From assembly GCF_035918395.1 (NCBI RefSeq), contig NZ_CP142362.1, positions 2,269,501 through 2,333,500 of the forward strand: a stretch of DNA of 64,000 bases, in the 5' to 3' direction. Source of the DNA: Mycolicibacterium sp. ND9-15 (GTDB lineage: Bacteria; Actinomycetota; Actinomycetes; Mycobacteriales; Mycobacteriaceae). A program made the translations under genes and the position numbers. Shown here piece by piece: positions 44,444 through 54,243 of the stretch (its first letter is position 1; each line of letters opens with the position of its first letter). The notes beneath the pieces are model-generated. The model saw only the letters and a program-made list of their open reading frames with translations, searched no databases and was not told where the DNA came from.

Positions 44444-47272
44444 ATGATTCTTCAGGTGGGTGTGCCCATCGATACGTCGCTCGATCCGTCGATACGAGAC
44501 GGCGCGGACGTCGCCCACGACTTCGCGGTAGATCCGGCGGTGGGGTTGTCGTCGACCGAGGCCGCCCGTCGGCTGAAACGCGATGGCCCCAACGAGTTGC
44601 GGTCCGAGCCACCGGTGCCGGTGTGGCGAAAGATCCTTGCGCAATTCCAGGATCCGCTGATCTATCTGCTGTTGGTCGCGGTGGTGATCTCGGTGGCGGC
44701 CTGGATGGCCGAGGGCGCCACCGGCGCGCCGGTCGACGCCATCGTCATCGCTGCGATCGTGGTGCTCAACGGCATCCTCGGGTTCGTCGAGGAGAACAAG
44801 GCTGAAACGGCCGTCGCGGCACTGCAGTCGATGACCGAGTCGACGTCGATGGTGTTGCGTGAGGGTGAGTTGCACACGGTGCCGTCGAGGGAGTTGGTGC
44901 GCGGGGACATCCTGGTGCTCAACGAGGGCGACGCCGTCGGTGCCGACGCCCGGTTGCTGACGTCGTCGGCGCTGCGCATCTCCGAGGCGTCCCTGACCGG
45001 GGAAAGTGAGTCGGTGACGAAGGACGCCATCGCCTTGGCGGAGCGTGTCCCGCTCGGCGACCGCAAAAACATGGTGTTCCGGGGCACCGCGGTGGCCCAG
45101 GGGGTAGGCCGGGCGGTCGTCACCGCGATCGGTATGGACACCGAGATGGGTTCGATCGCCGAGATGCTCGAGGCCACCGAAGAGGAACCGAGCACCCTGG
45201 AAAAGGAGCTCGCCTGGGTCAGCAAGCTGCTCGGAATCACGGTCATCGCCATCGCCGTGGTGGTCATGGTCGTGACCGCACTGGTCAACGAGGTGTCCAC
45301 GGCGAGCGGTTTCGTCACCGTATTGCTGCTGGGGGTGTCGCTCGCGGTGGCGGCGGTGCCCGAGGGGTTGCCCGCCATTCTGTCCGTCGTGCTGGCCATC
45401 GGCGTGCAGCGAATGGCCCGGCGCAACGCGGTCGTCAAGAAGCTGCATTCGGTGGAGACGCTGGGTTCGGCCACCGTCATTGCCTCGGACAAGACCGGCA
45501 CACTGACGAAAAGCGAGATGACGATCCAGCGCATCCGCACTGCCTCGGGCGAGGTCGAACTGACCGGCGTGGGGTACCGCCCGGAGGGCACCGCGCTGGC
45601 CGACGGGCAGGAGTTGTCCGATCCGGCGCTCACCCGCGAGGCGCGCATGGTGCTCACGGGCGGGTGCCTGGCCAACAACGCACAGCTGACATTCCGTGAC
45701 GGCGACTGGGAGATCCAGGGCGATCCGACCGAGGCGGCGTTTCTGGTGGCCGCCCACAAGCTCGAGGGCGCCGTCGACCGTGCGCAGCACTTCGAGCGCC
45801 ACGCCGAGGTGCCGTTCACCTCCGAACGAAAAATGATGTCCACGTTGGTCGCCGGTGAGGGTGATGGCGCCGCGGTGATGGCCAAGGGCGCACCCGATGT
45901 GCTGCTGTCGTGCTGTGTCGCGGTGCAGGTTGGTGAGCAGGTGCAACCGCTCGACGCCGACCGGCGCGCGGCCGCGCTGGCCGCCGTGGAAGAGCTGTCC
46001 GCGCAGGCGTTCCGCACGCTCGGGGTGGCCTATCGCTGGGTCGACGAGGCGGGCACGCCCGATCGGCTGGACGAAGACGACGAACACGACCTCGTCTACG
46101 TCGGCGTCGTCGGCATCATCGACCCACCCCGACCCGAGGTGGCCGATGCCGTTGCCGAGGCCCACCGGGCGGGCGTTCGGGTCATGATGATCACCGGCGA
46201 TCACCCCGGCACCGCGGTGCGCATCGCCGAGGACCTCGGCATCGTCGGGTCGGGGTCCAAGGCGGTAACCGGCGTCGAACTCGGTTCGCTGTCCGACGAC
46301 CGACTGCGTGAGGTGACGGCCACGACGTCGGTCTACGCCCGCGTCGCCCCGCGAAACAAACTCCAGATCGTCGACGCGCTGCAGGCCCAGGGCGAGGTCG
46401 TCGCGATGACCGGCGACGGCGTCAACGACGCTCCGGCGCTGAAGTCGGCCGACATCGGTGTGGCGATGGGGATCACCGGAACACAGGTGACCAAGGAAGC
46501 CGCGAAGATGATCCTCGCCGACGACAACTTCGCCACCATCGTCTCGGCGGTGCGCCAGGGCCGGGTCATCTTCGACAACATCAAGAAGTTCCTGCGCTAT
46601 CTGCTGTCGTCGAACATCGGCGAAGTCTTCACGGTGTTCTTCGGTGTGGTGTTGGCCGGCGCCATCGGCCTGACCGCCGGCTCGGGAGACGGCATCGTGC
46701 TGCCGTTGCTGGCCACTCAGATCCTGTGGATCAATCTCGTCACCGACGCCGGTCCCGCCCTCGCCATGGGCGTGGACCCGGAGATCGACGACGTGATGGA
46801 CCGGCCGCCGCGGCGGCCGACCGATCGGCTCATCGACCGCGAAATGTGGCGGGGCATCTTGTCCATCGGCTTGGTCATGGGAGCGGCCACCCTGTTGGCG
46901 ATGGACATCTTTCTGCCGGGCGGTCTCATCGAGGGATCGGACTCGTTGGACGTGGCGCGCACCGCGGGGTTCACCACGCTGGTGTTCGCCCAGTTCTTCA
47001 ACGCCTTCAACTCGCGCTCGGAGACAAGCAGCGCGTTCCGGCACCTGTTCAGCAACGGTTGGCTGTGGGCGTCGCTGGCCCTCGGTGTCGTCTTGCAGAT
47101 CGCGGTGGTCCAAATGCCGCTTCTGCAAACCGCTTTCGGTACAGCGCCGCTGGACATCACCCATTGGGGCGTGGCGGTCGCGATGGCATCGTCAGTGCTC
47201 TGGTTCGACGAACTGCGCAAGCTGATCCTGCGCGCACGGCACCGCAGACGCATTCCCATTGGTGTCAGGTAG
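44444..47272 (+). CDS. ctpF: cation-transporting P-type ATPase, P2 type (CtpF-like)
   Basis: A 942-residue P2-type ATPase with an N-terminal cation_ATPase_N domain (HDFAVDPAVGLSSTEAARRLKRDGPNEL), actuator loop SEASLTGESESVTK, phosphorylation site SDKTGTLT (Asp349), MITGDHPGTA, and hinge MTGDGVNDAPALKSADIGVAMG. The TM4 motif AAVPEGLPA and C-terminal helices fit Ca2+/alkali-type pumps such as mycobacterial CtpF. It exports cations at the cytoplasmic membrane. The ATG at 44444 has a weak ribosome site. CtpF is in the dormancy regulon in M. tuberculosis; no such box was identified here. Confidence 0.85.
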   Translation: MILQVGVPIDTSLDPSIRDGADVAHDFAVDPAVGLSSTEAARRLKRDGPNELRSEPPVPVWRKILAQFQDPLIYLLLVAVVISVAAWMAEGATGAPVDAIVIAAIVVLNGILGFVEENKAETAVAALQSMTESTSMVLREGELHTVPSRELVRGDILVLNEGDAVGADARLLTSSALRISEASLTGESESVTKDAIALAERVPLGDRKNMVFRGTAVAQGVGRAVVTAIGMDTEMGSIAEMLEATEEEPSTLEKELAWVSKLLGITVIAIAVVVMVVTALVNEVSTASGFVTVLLLGVSLAVAAVPEGLPAILSVVLAIGVQRMARRNAVVKKLHSVETLGSATVIASDKTGTLTKSEMTIQRIRTASGEVELTGVGYRPEGTALADGQELSDPALTREARMVLTGGCLANNAQLTFRDGDWEIQGDPTEAAFLVAAHKLEGAVDRAQHFERHAEVPFTSERKMMSTLVAGEGDGAAVMAKGAPDVLLSCCVAVQVGEQVQPLDADRRAAALAAVEELSAQAFRTLGVAYRWVDEAGTPDRLDEDDEHDLVYVGVVGIIDPPRPEVADAVAEAHRAGVRVMMITGDHPGTAVRIAEDLGIVGSGSKAVTGVELGSLSDDRLREVTATTSVYARVAPRNKLQIVDALQAQGEVVAMTGDGVNDAPALKSADIGVAMGITGTQVTKEAAKMILADDNFATIVSAVRQGRVIFDNIKKFLRYLLSSNIGEVFTVFFGVVLAGAIGLTAGSGDGIVLPLLATQILWINLVTDAGPALAMGVDPEIDDVMDRPPRRPTDRLIDREMWRGILSIGLVMGAATLLAMDIFLPGGLIEGSDSLDVARTAGFTTLVFAQFFNAFNSRSETSSAFRHLFSNGWLWASLALGVVLQIAVVQMPLLQTAFGTAPLDITHWGVAVAMASSVLWFDELRKLILRARHRRRIPIGVR

Positions 47273-47284
47273 GCACGGCACGCG

Positions 47285-48577
47285 TCAGGGTTCGGTCTCG
47301 ACTGCCGGCTTGCCGCGCGGCCTGAGGCGCACCTCCGTGATGGCGTTCTGTTCCGTCGCTGTCACCTCCACCGTCCACCTGCTGAGGTCGACGCGGTCGC
47401 CCGGCACGGTGGGGATGCGGCCGAGGAGAACCAGCACCAGGCCGGCGATCGTCGTGTAGTCAGCATCGGGGGCGTCGCGGACGTCGACGCCGATGTCGGG
47501 CAGGTCGTGAATGGGAAAGGTGCCGGGCACAAGCATGCTCCCGTCGGCCAGATTGCGCACCGCCTGGACGTCGGTGTCGGCTTCGTCGTAGATCTCACCG
47601 ACCATCTCCTCCAGTAGGTCCTCGAGTGTGACGATGCCCTGAGAGCCGCCGTGTTCGTCGATGACGACGGCGAACTGCTCCCGGTCAGATTTGAAGCGGC
47701 GCAGCGCTTCTGAGACACGTAGGCTATCGGGAAACTGGACGACCGGCCGGGCAGCGTCGGCGACGAGGTGATCTTCGCCGAGCAGGTCCCGCAGATGCAC
47801 CACGCCGACGACGTCGTCGAGGTTACGAGCCTCCACCACAGGTGCACGGGTATGCCCGCTGTCGGCCAGCGTCGTCCGGGCCTGCTCGACCGGCATGTCC
47901 GCCTCCAGCATCAACACCGACCGGCGGGGCACGACGACTTCGCGCAGCACGCGTTCGTTGATCTCCAGCGCGCCAGTAATGATCATGCGCTGTTCGACGG
48001 TCAAGCCGCGATGACCGGCGACGAGGTCCCGCAGCTCCTCCGGAGTCGGTGGCTGCTGACCGAGGTTCGGGTCACCACCGAGCAGCCGCACGACGACGTC
48101 GGTGGCCTTGCCCAGCAGCCAAACCGCCGGCCGGGAAATGGTGGCCAGCAGGTCGAGTGGGCGGGCGATCAGCATGGCCCACCGCAGCGCATGCTGCATG
48201 GCCAGCCGTTTGGGTGCCAGCTCCCCGATCACCAGGGTGACGAATGCGAGGACGACGGTGACCAGCGCCACCGCCACGGCGCGGGCGGCGGTACCGAGGA
48301 ATCCCAATGCCGGCACCAACGGCTGGGCCAGCGTAACGGCCGCAGCCGCCGAAGCCAGGTACCCCGACAGCGTGATACCGAGCTGGATGGTGGCCAGAAA
48401 CCGGTTAGGGTCGCGGGCGAGCGGCACCAGCGTGCGTGCCGTGCGGGTACCGCGGCGCTCCAACTGCCGAAGCTGTCCCTCTCGAAGTGAGATCAGGGCC
48501 ATCTCACTGCCCGCGAAGACCGCGTTGACCAACATCAGTGCCCCGACCAAGGCCAGGCTCAACCAGTAGTCACCCAT
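47285..48577 (-). CDS. CNNM/HlyC-CorC family membrane protein with CBS domains
   Basis: A 430-residue protein: DUF21 membrane domain (LVNAVFAGSEMALISLREGQLRQLE, LGITLSGYLASAAAAVTLAQP, LVIGELAPKRLAMQ), then two CBS domains (VPRRSVLMLEADMPVEQARTTL, VVIDEHGGSQGIVTLEDLLEEMVGEI) and a C-terminal CorC_HlyC domain. This family exports or regulates Mg2+. Its stop faces the CtpF-like gene across 12 bases. Confidence 0.85.
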   Translation of the reverse strand: MGDYWLSLALVGALMLVNAVFAGSEMALISLREGQLRQLERRGTRTARTLVPLARDPNRFLATIQLGITLSGYLASAAAAVTLAQPLVPALGFLGTAARAVAVALVTVVLAFVTLVIGELAPKRLAMQHALRWAMLIARPLDLLATISRPAVWLLGKATDVVVRLLGGDPNLGQQPPTPEELRDLVAGHRGLTVEQRMIITGALEINERVLREVVVPRRSVLMLEADMPVEQARTTLADSGHTRAPVVEARNLDDVVGVVHLRDLLGEDHLVADAARPVVQFPDSLRVSEALRRFKSDREQFAVVIDEHGGSQGIVTLEDLLEEMVGEIYDEADTDVQAVRNLADGSMLVPGTFPIHDLPDIGVDVRDAPDADYTTIAGLVLVLLGRIPTVPGDRVDLSRWTVEVTATEQNAITEVRLRPRGKPAVETEP

Positions 48578-48671
48578 AAGGAATTGCTACTCGGTCGGCC
48601 GCGGTCACACCAGCCACTCACGGCGCGGTGGCAGAAACGTCAGTCGAGATCGTGGTGTGGCCGCGCGACTT

Positions 48672-49025
48672 TCACCGGTTCAACGGACGATAGAAAACCA
48701 AGCCGTTGCCTTTGTTGTCGTACACCACAGCGCGGCGTTCGTGCGCGTCGTCGTAGGGGCCTTTCACGATGCCGCCGCCGCTGGCCTCGACCGCCTTCGC
48801 CGCGGCGTCGACATCATCGGTCTTGATACCCACGACGACCTGCCCGTGTATGGGGTGATCCACCGCGGTGGCCAGTGCGAGTGTGACAGCGCCACCGTCG
48901 AGCGCCGCGAAATGGGTTCCGTCGCGGAACTTCACCGGCATCCCCAGGGTCTCGCTGTAGAACCGGATCGACTCATCCAAGTCGTCGGTCGACAAGACGA
49001 TCATCCGTACTTCGTGCTCGCTCAA
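48672..49025 (-). CDS. VOC-family (glyoxalase/dioxygenase fold) protein
   Basis: A 117-residue single VOC domain: MIVLSTDDLDESIRFYSETLGMPVKFRDG, GIKTDDVDAAAKAVEASGGGI and VYDNKGNGLVFY form the paired betaalphabetabetabeta modules. Metal and substrate are unknown. Translation appears to use TTG at 49025, which has a clean GGAGG 7 bases upstream; an ATG further out is preceded by nothing similar. Confidence 0.75.
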   Translation of the reverse strand: MSEHEVRMIVLSTDDLDESIRFYSETLGMPVKFRDGTHFAALDGGAVTLALATAVDHPIHGQVVVGIKTDDVDAAAKAVEASGGGIVKGPYDDAHERRAVVYDNKGNGLVFYRPLNR

Positions 49026-49116
49026 CGGTGCCTCCTGTGTCTGCGTGCCAGCGCCTTTGGCGCGCATCCACAGTAGAACGCGGATTCGTTTCCTTGCGCC
49101 GTGACTGCCAACTCCG

Positions 49117-50109
49117 TCAGGCGGACGCGCTCAGCGCCTTGGCGGTGAGCTTCTCGGCCTTGCGGGCTTCGCGCTCGAGGCGACGCTGCTTGGACTCCTC
49201 GAACTTCTGTGAGGCCTCCTCGAGTTCCTCGACGAGCACACCGAGGTCGTCGCGCATCCGGGCGGCCTCGCCGGTGAAGTCGTCGCGTTCGAAGATGCGC
49301 CACTTCTTGAGCACCGGCATCACCACGTCGTCGAGGTGGATACGCGGATCGTAGACGCCGCCGACCGCGATGATCACGGCCTTGCGGCGGAACTCCGGAA
49401 CGGTGTAGCCGGGCATCTTGAAGTTGCGCAGCACCCGATGCACCGACGCCATGGCTTGGTTGGGCGCGATCTCGAGACCGGCTTCGGTGATGTCGCGGTA
49501 GAAGATCATGTGCAGGTTCTCGTCGTGCGAAACCCGTTGCAGCAGTTTGTCGGCGATCGTTTCGTTGCAGGCCTTGCCCGTGTTGCGGTGTGAGACGCGG
49601 GTGGCCAGCTCCTGGAACGAGACGTAGACGACGGAGTCGAACAGGCTCTCGGCGAACAGGTCGCCCTGCTGGTTCTGGCCGGGCGAGAAACCGCGGGTGA
49701 CCTGCTCGAGACGCAACTGCTCGAGCTGAACCGGATCGACCGAACGGGTCACGACGAGGTAGTCACGCAGCGCGACACTGTGCCGGTTCTCCTCGGCGGT
49801 CCAGCGATTGACCCACTGGCCCCAGGCGCCGTCCATGCTGAAGTTCATCGCGATTTCGCGGTGGTAGGACGGCAGGTTGTCCTCGGTGAGCAGGTTCTGC
49901 ACCATCGCCACCTGGGCGACCTCGGACAACTGGCACTGTTCGGGATCCCAGTCCTGGCCGCCGAGGGCGTAGTAGTTCTTGCCGTCCGACCAGGGGATGT
50001 AGTCGTGCGGACGCCACTCCTTGAACATCGAGATATGCCGGTTGAGCAGTCGCTCGGCGACGGGCTCCAGCTCATGGAGTAGTTGAGCGTCGGTCAGGCC
50101 TTGGGCCAT
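49117..50109 (-). CDS. desA1: acyl-ACP desaturase DesA1
   Basis: A 330-residue soluble diiron desaturase of the plant-type acyl-ACP fold. The iron-ligand motifs are in TAEENRHSVALRDYL and SHDENLHMIFYRD, and the long stretch DYIPWSDGKNYYALGGQDW is near-identical to M. tuberculosis DesA1. It introduces a double bond into long acyl chains for mycolic acid synthesis, using molecular oxygen. GGGAGG precedes the ATG by 5 bases. A consensus-like promoter (TTGATG-17-TATATT) lies in the divergent region with otsB. Confidence 0.87.
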   Translation of the reverse strand: MAQGLTDAQLLHELEPVAERLLNRHISMFKEWRPHDYIPWSDGKNYYALGGQDWDPEQCQLSEVAQVAMVQNLLTEDNLPSYHREIAMNFSMDGAWGQWVNRWTAEENRHSVALRDYLVVTRSVDPVQLEQLRLEQVTRGFSPGQNQQGDLFAESLFDSVVYVSFQELATRVSHRNTGKACNETIADKLLQRVSHDENLHMIFYRDITEAGLEIAPNQAMASVHRVLRNFKMPGYTVPEFRRKAVIIAVGGVYDPRIHLDDVVMPVLKKWRIFERDDFTGEAARMRDDLGVLVEELEEASQKFEESKQRRLEREARKAEKLTAKALSASA

Positions 50110-50146
50110 GGCCCCTCCCAGGTATCTGTGTCTAACGGTTGCAGTA

Positions 50147-50175
50147 AATATATCTGTGCCCCCTAGTAACATCAA
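50147..50175 (-). promoter_or_regulatory. sigma-70-type promoter for desA1
   Basis: On the minus strand TTGATG (50175-50170) and TATATT (50152-50147) are separated by 17 bases, a near-ideal housekeeping promoter with an expected start near 50140 and a 5' leader of about 30 bases before the desA1 ATG. Confidence 0.55.
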
Positions 50176-50245
50176 GTCACCGTGCGGTGGCGATCTGTGC
50201 TCTTTCTCGCATCGGCGGGTCCCGGATTCTGGAGGAGGTCTGCGG

Positions 50246-51061
50246 GTGAGTACCAGCAGGGTGAGCGATCTGCGCTCAGCGGTCGGCGAGGAGGAGACGG
50301 TGCAGCGGCGGTTGGCGGGCCGCAAGCCTGCGGTCTTCCTCGACTACGACGGGGTGCTGACCCCGATCGTGGATCGGCCCGAGGACGCTTTGATGTCGGA
50401 GGACATGCGGAGGACGGTGCGGGAGTTGGCGGCCCGCTGCCCGGTCTGCATCATCACCGGCCGGGACCGCGCAGTGGCGCAGCAGCTGATGGGCGTCGAT
50501 GATCTGGTCGTCGCGGGAAGCCACGGCTTCGACATCTGGACCCCGCAACAAGGCTCGATCACCGACGACCGCGTCTCCGGGTATCTCGATCTCATCACCA
50601 AGGTGACCGACCGGCTTCGTGCCGACGTCGGCTCAATACCCGGAGTTCGGATCGAACCCAAACGGGCGTCGGTCGCGGTGCACTATCGGCAAGTTGCCCC
50701 CCAGGATCGCGACCGCATCGCCGATAGCGTGCACAGGCTGCTCGCCGAACACCCCGACGAGGTCGCGCTCACACCCGGAAAGATGGTTTACGAGATCAAG
50801 CCGAACGTCGACTGGGACAAGGGCAAGGCGGTGCTGCATCTCATCGATGTGCTCGGGCTCGGCAGCGACGACGTGATCCCGCTCTATCTCGGCGACGACA
50901 TCACCGACGAAGACGCGTTCCGTGCATTGCAGGATCGCGGGATCGGGATCTTCGTCGGCCGGGCCGACGATCCGGAGGTGAGCGATCGGGAAACGGCAGC
51001 GCAGTTCGTGCTCGATTCGGTCGACGAGGTGCAACGCTTCCTGGCTGGGCTGGGCCGCTGA
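50246..51061 (+). CDS. otsB: trehalose-6-phosphate phosphatase (OtsB)
   Basis: A 271-residue HAD phosphatase. The nucleophile motif is AVFLDYDGVLTPIVD, with CIITGRDR as motif 2 and YLGDDITDEDAFRAL as motif 4. It removes phosphate from trehalose-6-phosphate in the OtsAB pathway. It is shorter than the ~390-residue mycobacterial OtsB2 because the extra N-terminal domain is absent. The GTG start has GGAGGAGG 7 bases upstream. The WS/DGAT gene downstream matches the Rv3372-Rv3371 neighbourhood of M. tuberculosis. Confidence 0.87.
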   Translation: MSTSRVSDLRSAVGEEETVQRRLAGRKPAVFLDYDGVLTPIVDRPEDALMSEDMRRTVRELAARCPVCIITGRDRAVAQQLMGVDDLVVAGSHGFDIWTPQQGSITDDRVSGYLDLITKVTDRLRADVGSIPGVRIEPKRASVAVHYRQVAPQDRDRIADSVHRLLAEHPDEVALTPGKMVYEIKPNVDWDKGKAVLHLIDVLGLGSDDVIPLYLGDDITDEDAFRALQDRGIGIFVGRADDPEVSDRETAAQFVLDSVDEVQRFLAGLGR

Positions 51062-51072
51062 AGGTGTCGGAA

Positions 51073-51152
51073 CCGTTGCCGGACAACGAAATATTGCCTC
51101 TCGCTGGCGGCGCGAAGCGCTGGCCCGAGGTGCTGACATCGACCGGCAACGG
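51073..51152. repeat. 10-bp inverted repeat arms in the otsB-DGAT spacer
   Basis: CCGTTGCCGG (51073-51082) is exactly complementary to CCGGCAACGG (51143-51152), 60 bases apart. The first arm begins 12 bases after the otsB stop. The role is unknown; a long-range RNA stem or paired operator half-sites are possible. No gene is seen in this 236-base spacer. Confidence 0.45.
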
Positions 51153-51297
51153 CTGCGTCCCCACGCGGGCAGTATCCGAGGAGCGCCGCGAGTCGTGACG
51201 TGACGACGAGGTGGTCGGTAAACGCGGCAATCACCTGCGCGCATCCGGCCCGCAGGTGCACACTCGCGACTGCCACACTCTGGAGAGGAAGGCCGCT

Positions 51298-52689
51298 ATG
51301 AACACAGCGATTCCTCCGCTGGATTTGGGATGGCTGTTGATCGAGTCGCCCGGAGGGGCGACGCATGTCGGAGCGATGCTGCTGTTCAAGAAGCCCCGCG
51401 GGCGTGGATCACTGGTGCGCGAGATCGTGCGGGCTTACCGCAGCTACCGGCCGCTGCCGCCGTTCAATTATGTGCCGGAAGTCATCGGCGCGGGCGCACC
51501 GCACTTCCGTGAAGCCGACGCCTGGGATCCGTATTACCACGTTCAGCACCTGTCACTGCCGGCTCAAAGTTCTTACGAAGATCTGCTGCGGCTCGTCGCG
51601 GACCTGCATGAGCCGATGCTCGACCGCCATCGTCCGCTGTTCCGGTGTTGGGTGATCGACGGGGTGCCCGGCGGCAGGTTCGCGATTTACACCAAGACCC
51701 ACCACAGCATCATCGACGGGGTGTCCGGGCTGAAGAAGTTATACGCGGGGCTCAGCCTGTCGGACGAACCCTCCATCCCGGTACCGGCATTTGCACTGCC
51801 GCCCCCGAAGCCGGAGCCCAAAACGCCCTCACCCGCGCTGCGCCGGCTCACCGATGCGATTCACGCGGCCGTCGTCCAAGTCGCTGCGGTCAACCAGATC
51901 TCGCTCGGAGCGTTGCGCAAGGCTCTGAGCGCAGCGTTCGGATCGCATTTGGAGGGAAGTCTGCCATTCGTGGCCCGCCGTGCCCCCACCAATGCGCCGC
52001 CCGCACAGGCGCGCGGTTTCGCCACCTTGGCGCTGCCGTGGGAGGAGATGCACCAGATCGGCCGCCAACACGGAGCCACGCTCAACGATGTCGCAGCCAC
52101 GATCATCGACCACGGTCTGCACGCCTATCTGCACGAGGCGGGCCAGCCCTACGCGCACGAGTTCATCGCTATGTGTCCGGTCTCGCTGCGCGGCGAAGGC
52201 GATAGTGCGGTGGGCACACGCGTCTCGGCGATTTTCGCGCGTCTCGGCGAGCCGGCGGCACCGATTACCGAAAGGCTGCGGCAGGTGGTCCGCTCGGTCA
52301 CCACGGCGAAGACGGAACTCGGCGCGATGTCGACGGACGCGGCGATGACCTATGGAGTCGTCCTGCTCGCTCTGGCGGGAGCGGGCGCTACCACCCACCT
52401 GGAGCGCGTCGGCCACCCAGCATGCAATCTGGTGATCTCAAATGTCGCGGGCCCCAAGAAGACTCGTTACCTCAACGGCGCACAACTGATCGGGATGTTC
52501 CCGGTGTCCGCGATGGCCGCCTCGATCGGCCTGAATGTAACCTTCACCTCCTACTGCGATCACATCGATTTCGGTTTCATCGCCAATACCGCCGCGATCG
52601 GCGACGTCCATGCCCTCGCAGAACAGACCGGCAGGGCCTATGCGGAACTCAAGACGGAGACGCGACGACTGTCTGGCCGAGCCCGATGA
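51298..52689 (+). CDS. wax ester synthase/diacylglycerol acyltransferase (WS/DGAT)
   Basis: A 463-residue WS/DGAT. The catalytic motif TKTHHSIIDGVSG (HHxxxDG) lies near residue 140, with the substrate-channel PLFRCWVIDG block just before it, and CNLVISNVAGPKKTRYLNG near the C-terminus is the second conserved motif. It makes triacylglycerol or wax esters for storage lipid, at the membrane. GAGAGGAA precedes the ATG by about 8 bases. Adjacent to otsB as in M. tuberculosis Rv3371-Rv3372. Confidence 0.88.
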   Translation: MNTAIPPLDLGWLLIESPGGATHVGAMLLFKKPRGRGSLVREIVRAYRSYRPLPPFNYVPEVIGAGAPHFREADAWDPYYHVQHLSLPAQSSYEDLLRLVADLHEPMLDRHRPLFRCWVIDGVPGGRFAIYTKTHHSIIDGVSGLKKLYAGLSLSDEPSIPVPAFALPPPKPEPKTPSPALRRLTDAIHAAVVQVAAVNQISLGALRKALSAAFGSHLEGSLPFVARRAPTNAPPAQARGFATLALPWEEMHQIGRQHGATLNDVAATIIDHGLHAYLHEAGQPYAHEFIAMCPVSLRGEGDSAVGTRVSAIFARLGEPAAPITERLRQVVRSVTTAKTELGAMSTDAAMTYGVVLLALAGAGATTHLERVGHPACNLVISNVAGPKKTRYLNGAQLIGMFPVSAMAASIGLNVTFTSYCDHIDFGFIANTAAIGDVHALAEQTGRAYAELKTETRRLSGRAR

Positions 52690-52762
52690 GCACCAGGGTG
52701 GAGCGTTAGTCGGTGCCTCTGCAGCGAAGTTCGAAGAAATCCTCTCAGAGCACTGTCTCGGG

Positions 52763-54064
52763 CTAGCCCGCGATCGATCCCCGCACGTCGAGCACCGCCA
52801 TATCGGCCGCTGCGCGCCCGGCGCCCCAGCCCGCGCCGCTGGACACTGTCACCGAGCGGGCCGTCATCGACGGGAACAGCTTATTGACGAGTTCATCGAC
52901 CGCCCGGCTACTGGCCGCCAGCGCCGGAAGCAGTCGGGCGTCCTGCTTGATCTCTTCTGTGACCGATGTGCTGGTGCTGTCGAGCCGTTCGCCGATGCGC
53001 TGCGCGTACGCGACGAGAAACGATTGACGAAACGATCTGGTCCGCGTCTGCGCACCGCTGCCGTTTCGCCGTCCAGCGCCGAGCATGGCCCGATTGGCTT
53101 GCAGCAGAAGCGAGGTCGTGAGCAGTTCGACCAGGTTGAGATCGGTGTCGGAGCCGACGACGGTGACGACTCCGAGGTTCTCCGTCCATACCGCGCGGCA
53201 CCGATTGGCACTGCTTACCGCTTGCACGAGCAGCACCTTGGGCGCGGCATACGGATTCTCGATCCAGATCCGTCGAGCGAGCGCCACCGGCGTCCGGCCG
53301 CGCTCGTGGTCGGCAACTGCTTCCTGTAGCGAATACCTGCTCATCAGTTCCTGCGCCTTGGCGGAAAGCGCCTCCGCTTCCTCGGCGAATTCGGTGGCCT
53401 CGGCCTTAGCGAGCAGGGCCCGCACCTTGGCGAGCGCCTTCTCGTCGACGTCGCTCACCGTCGATGGGGTGTAGCGGTAAGTGCCGGGCGGCGGTAGCAG
53501 CGCTTCAAGGGCTGGAAGTCTGCCGAGCAGATTCAGTACTCGTACCACGACGGCGAGGGCTTCGCGCCGGTCGACGCCGTTCGAGGCCGCCCAACGCCAC
53601 ATCTGCGGCGCCGGTCCTGCGGGACCGGCGGCGGTCGAAATATCGGCGAGATCGGCGCGCCACCGCGGGTGCAGTGACGCGACCGCATACGCCTGGGACT
53701 CGACGAGGATGGCCTCGTCGAGATATCGGCCGTCGGCCGACTTCAACTTGCGACGGGCAGCCTCGTGCAAGTCGGTTGGCGACCAGCCGTGAGCCCACGC
53801 CGCTCTGATGGCCTCGTGCACGGCGAGGTCTGCCGCGCTGTCGAGATCGCGTGCGAAGGCTCCGTACTGCCCGAGGATTTCAGCGGCGTACCGCGCCGCG
53901 TGGTCGCCGGGACGCGACGCGGCCGTACTCAACGCCAGCACGAGCGATTCGAGGAGCAGCGCCCGGTCCTGGCCCAAGCCTGAATCCACGCGTTCTCGCT
54001 CGGCGGACGCCCGCCGCCGGTTCTTCTGCTTGGCGGCCCGCTTCTCGCGGTTGCGTCTACTCAT
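52763..54064 (-). CDS. DUF2786 domain protein
   Basis: A 433-residue protein with a very basic N-terminus (RRNREKRAAKQKNRRRA), an uncharacterised helical middle and a DUF2786 segment (DEKALAKVRALLAKAEATEFAEEAEALSAKAQELMSRYSL). The following ~180 residues resemble the phage/host DUF7168-like partner of DUF2786. Function unknown. The ATG at 54064 lacks a clear ribosome site; a TTG at 54094 is an alternative. Confidence 0.7.
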   Translation of the reverse strand: MSRRNREKRAAKQKNRRRASAERERVDSGLGQDRALLLESLVLALSTAASRPGDHAARYAAEILGQYGAFARDLDSAADLAVHEAIRAAWAHGWSPTDLHEAARRKLKSADGRYLDEAILVESQAYAVASLHPRWRADLADISTAAGPAGPAPQMWRWAASNGVDRREALAVVVRVLNLLGRLPALEALLPPPGTYRYTPSTVSDVDEKALAKVRALLAKAEATEFAEEAEALSAKAQELMSRYSLQEAVADHERGRTPVALARRIWIENPYAAPKVLLVQAVSSANRCRAVWTENLGVVTVVGSDTDLNLVELLTTSLLLQANRAMLGAGRRNGSGAQTRTRSFRQSFLVAYAQRIGERLDSTSTSVTEEIKQDARLLPALAASSRAVDELVNKLFPSMTARSVTVSSGAGWGAGRAAADMAVLDVRGSIAG

Positions 54065-54243
54065 GAACCGAAGTCTGGCGAAGGGGTCCGACAACCTGCC
54101 TCAGTCGGCAAGCCACAGTTTCGCGACCGCCGGCCTAAGCAAGTAGCCTGCCCACCTGGCTTGACGGCCCCGTCCAAGGCTGAAACGATTGTGATCCGCG
54201 TCATATGACCATTCGGTCGCACCGCGCGAAGGGGTGACAGCGC

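Noticed and set aside
42689..47164. A 1491-codon open frame on the minus strand
   Set aside because: Only the part from 44290 down matches a family (glutamate-synthase-like). The rest is antisense to the P-type ATPase, is rich in Arg/His/Gly and has no domain content; it is open because of high GC.
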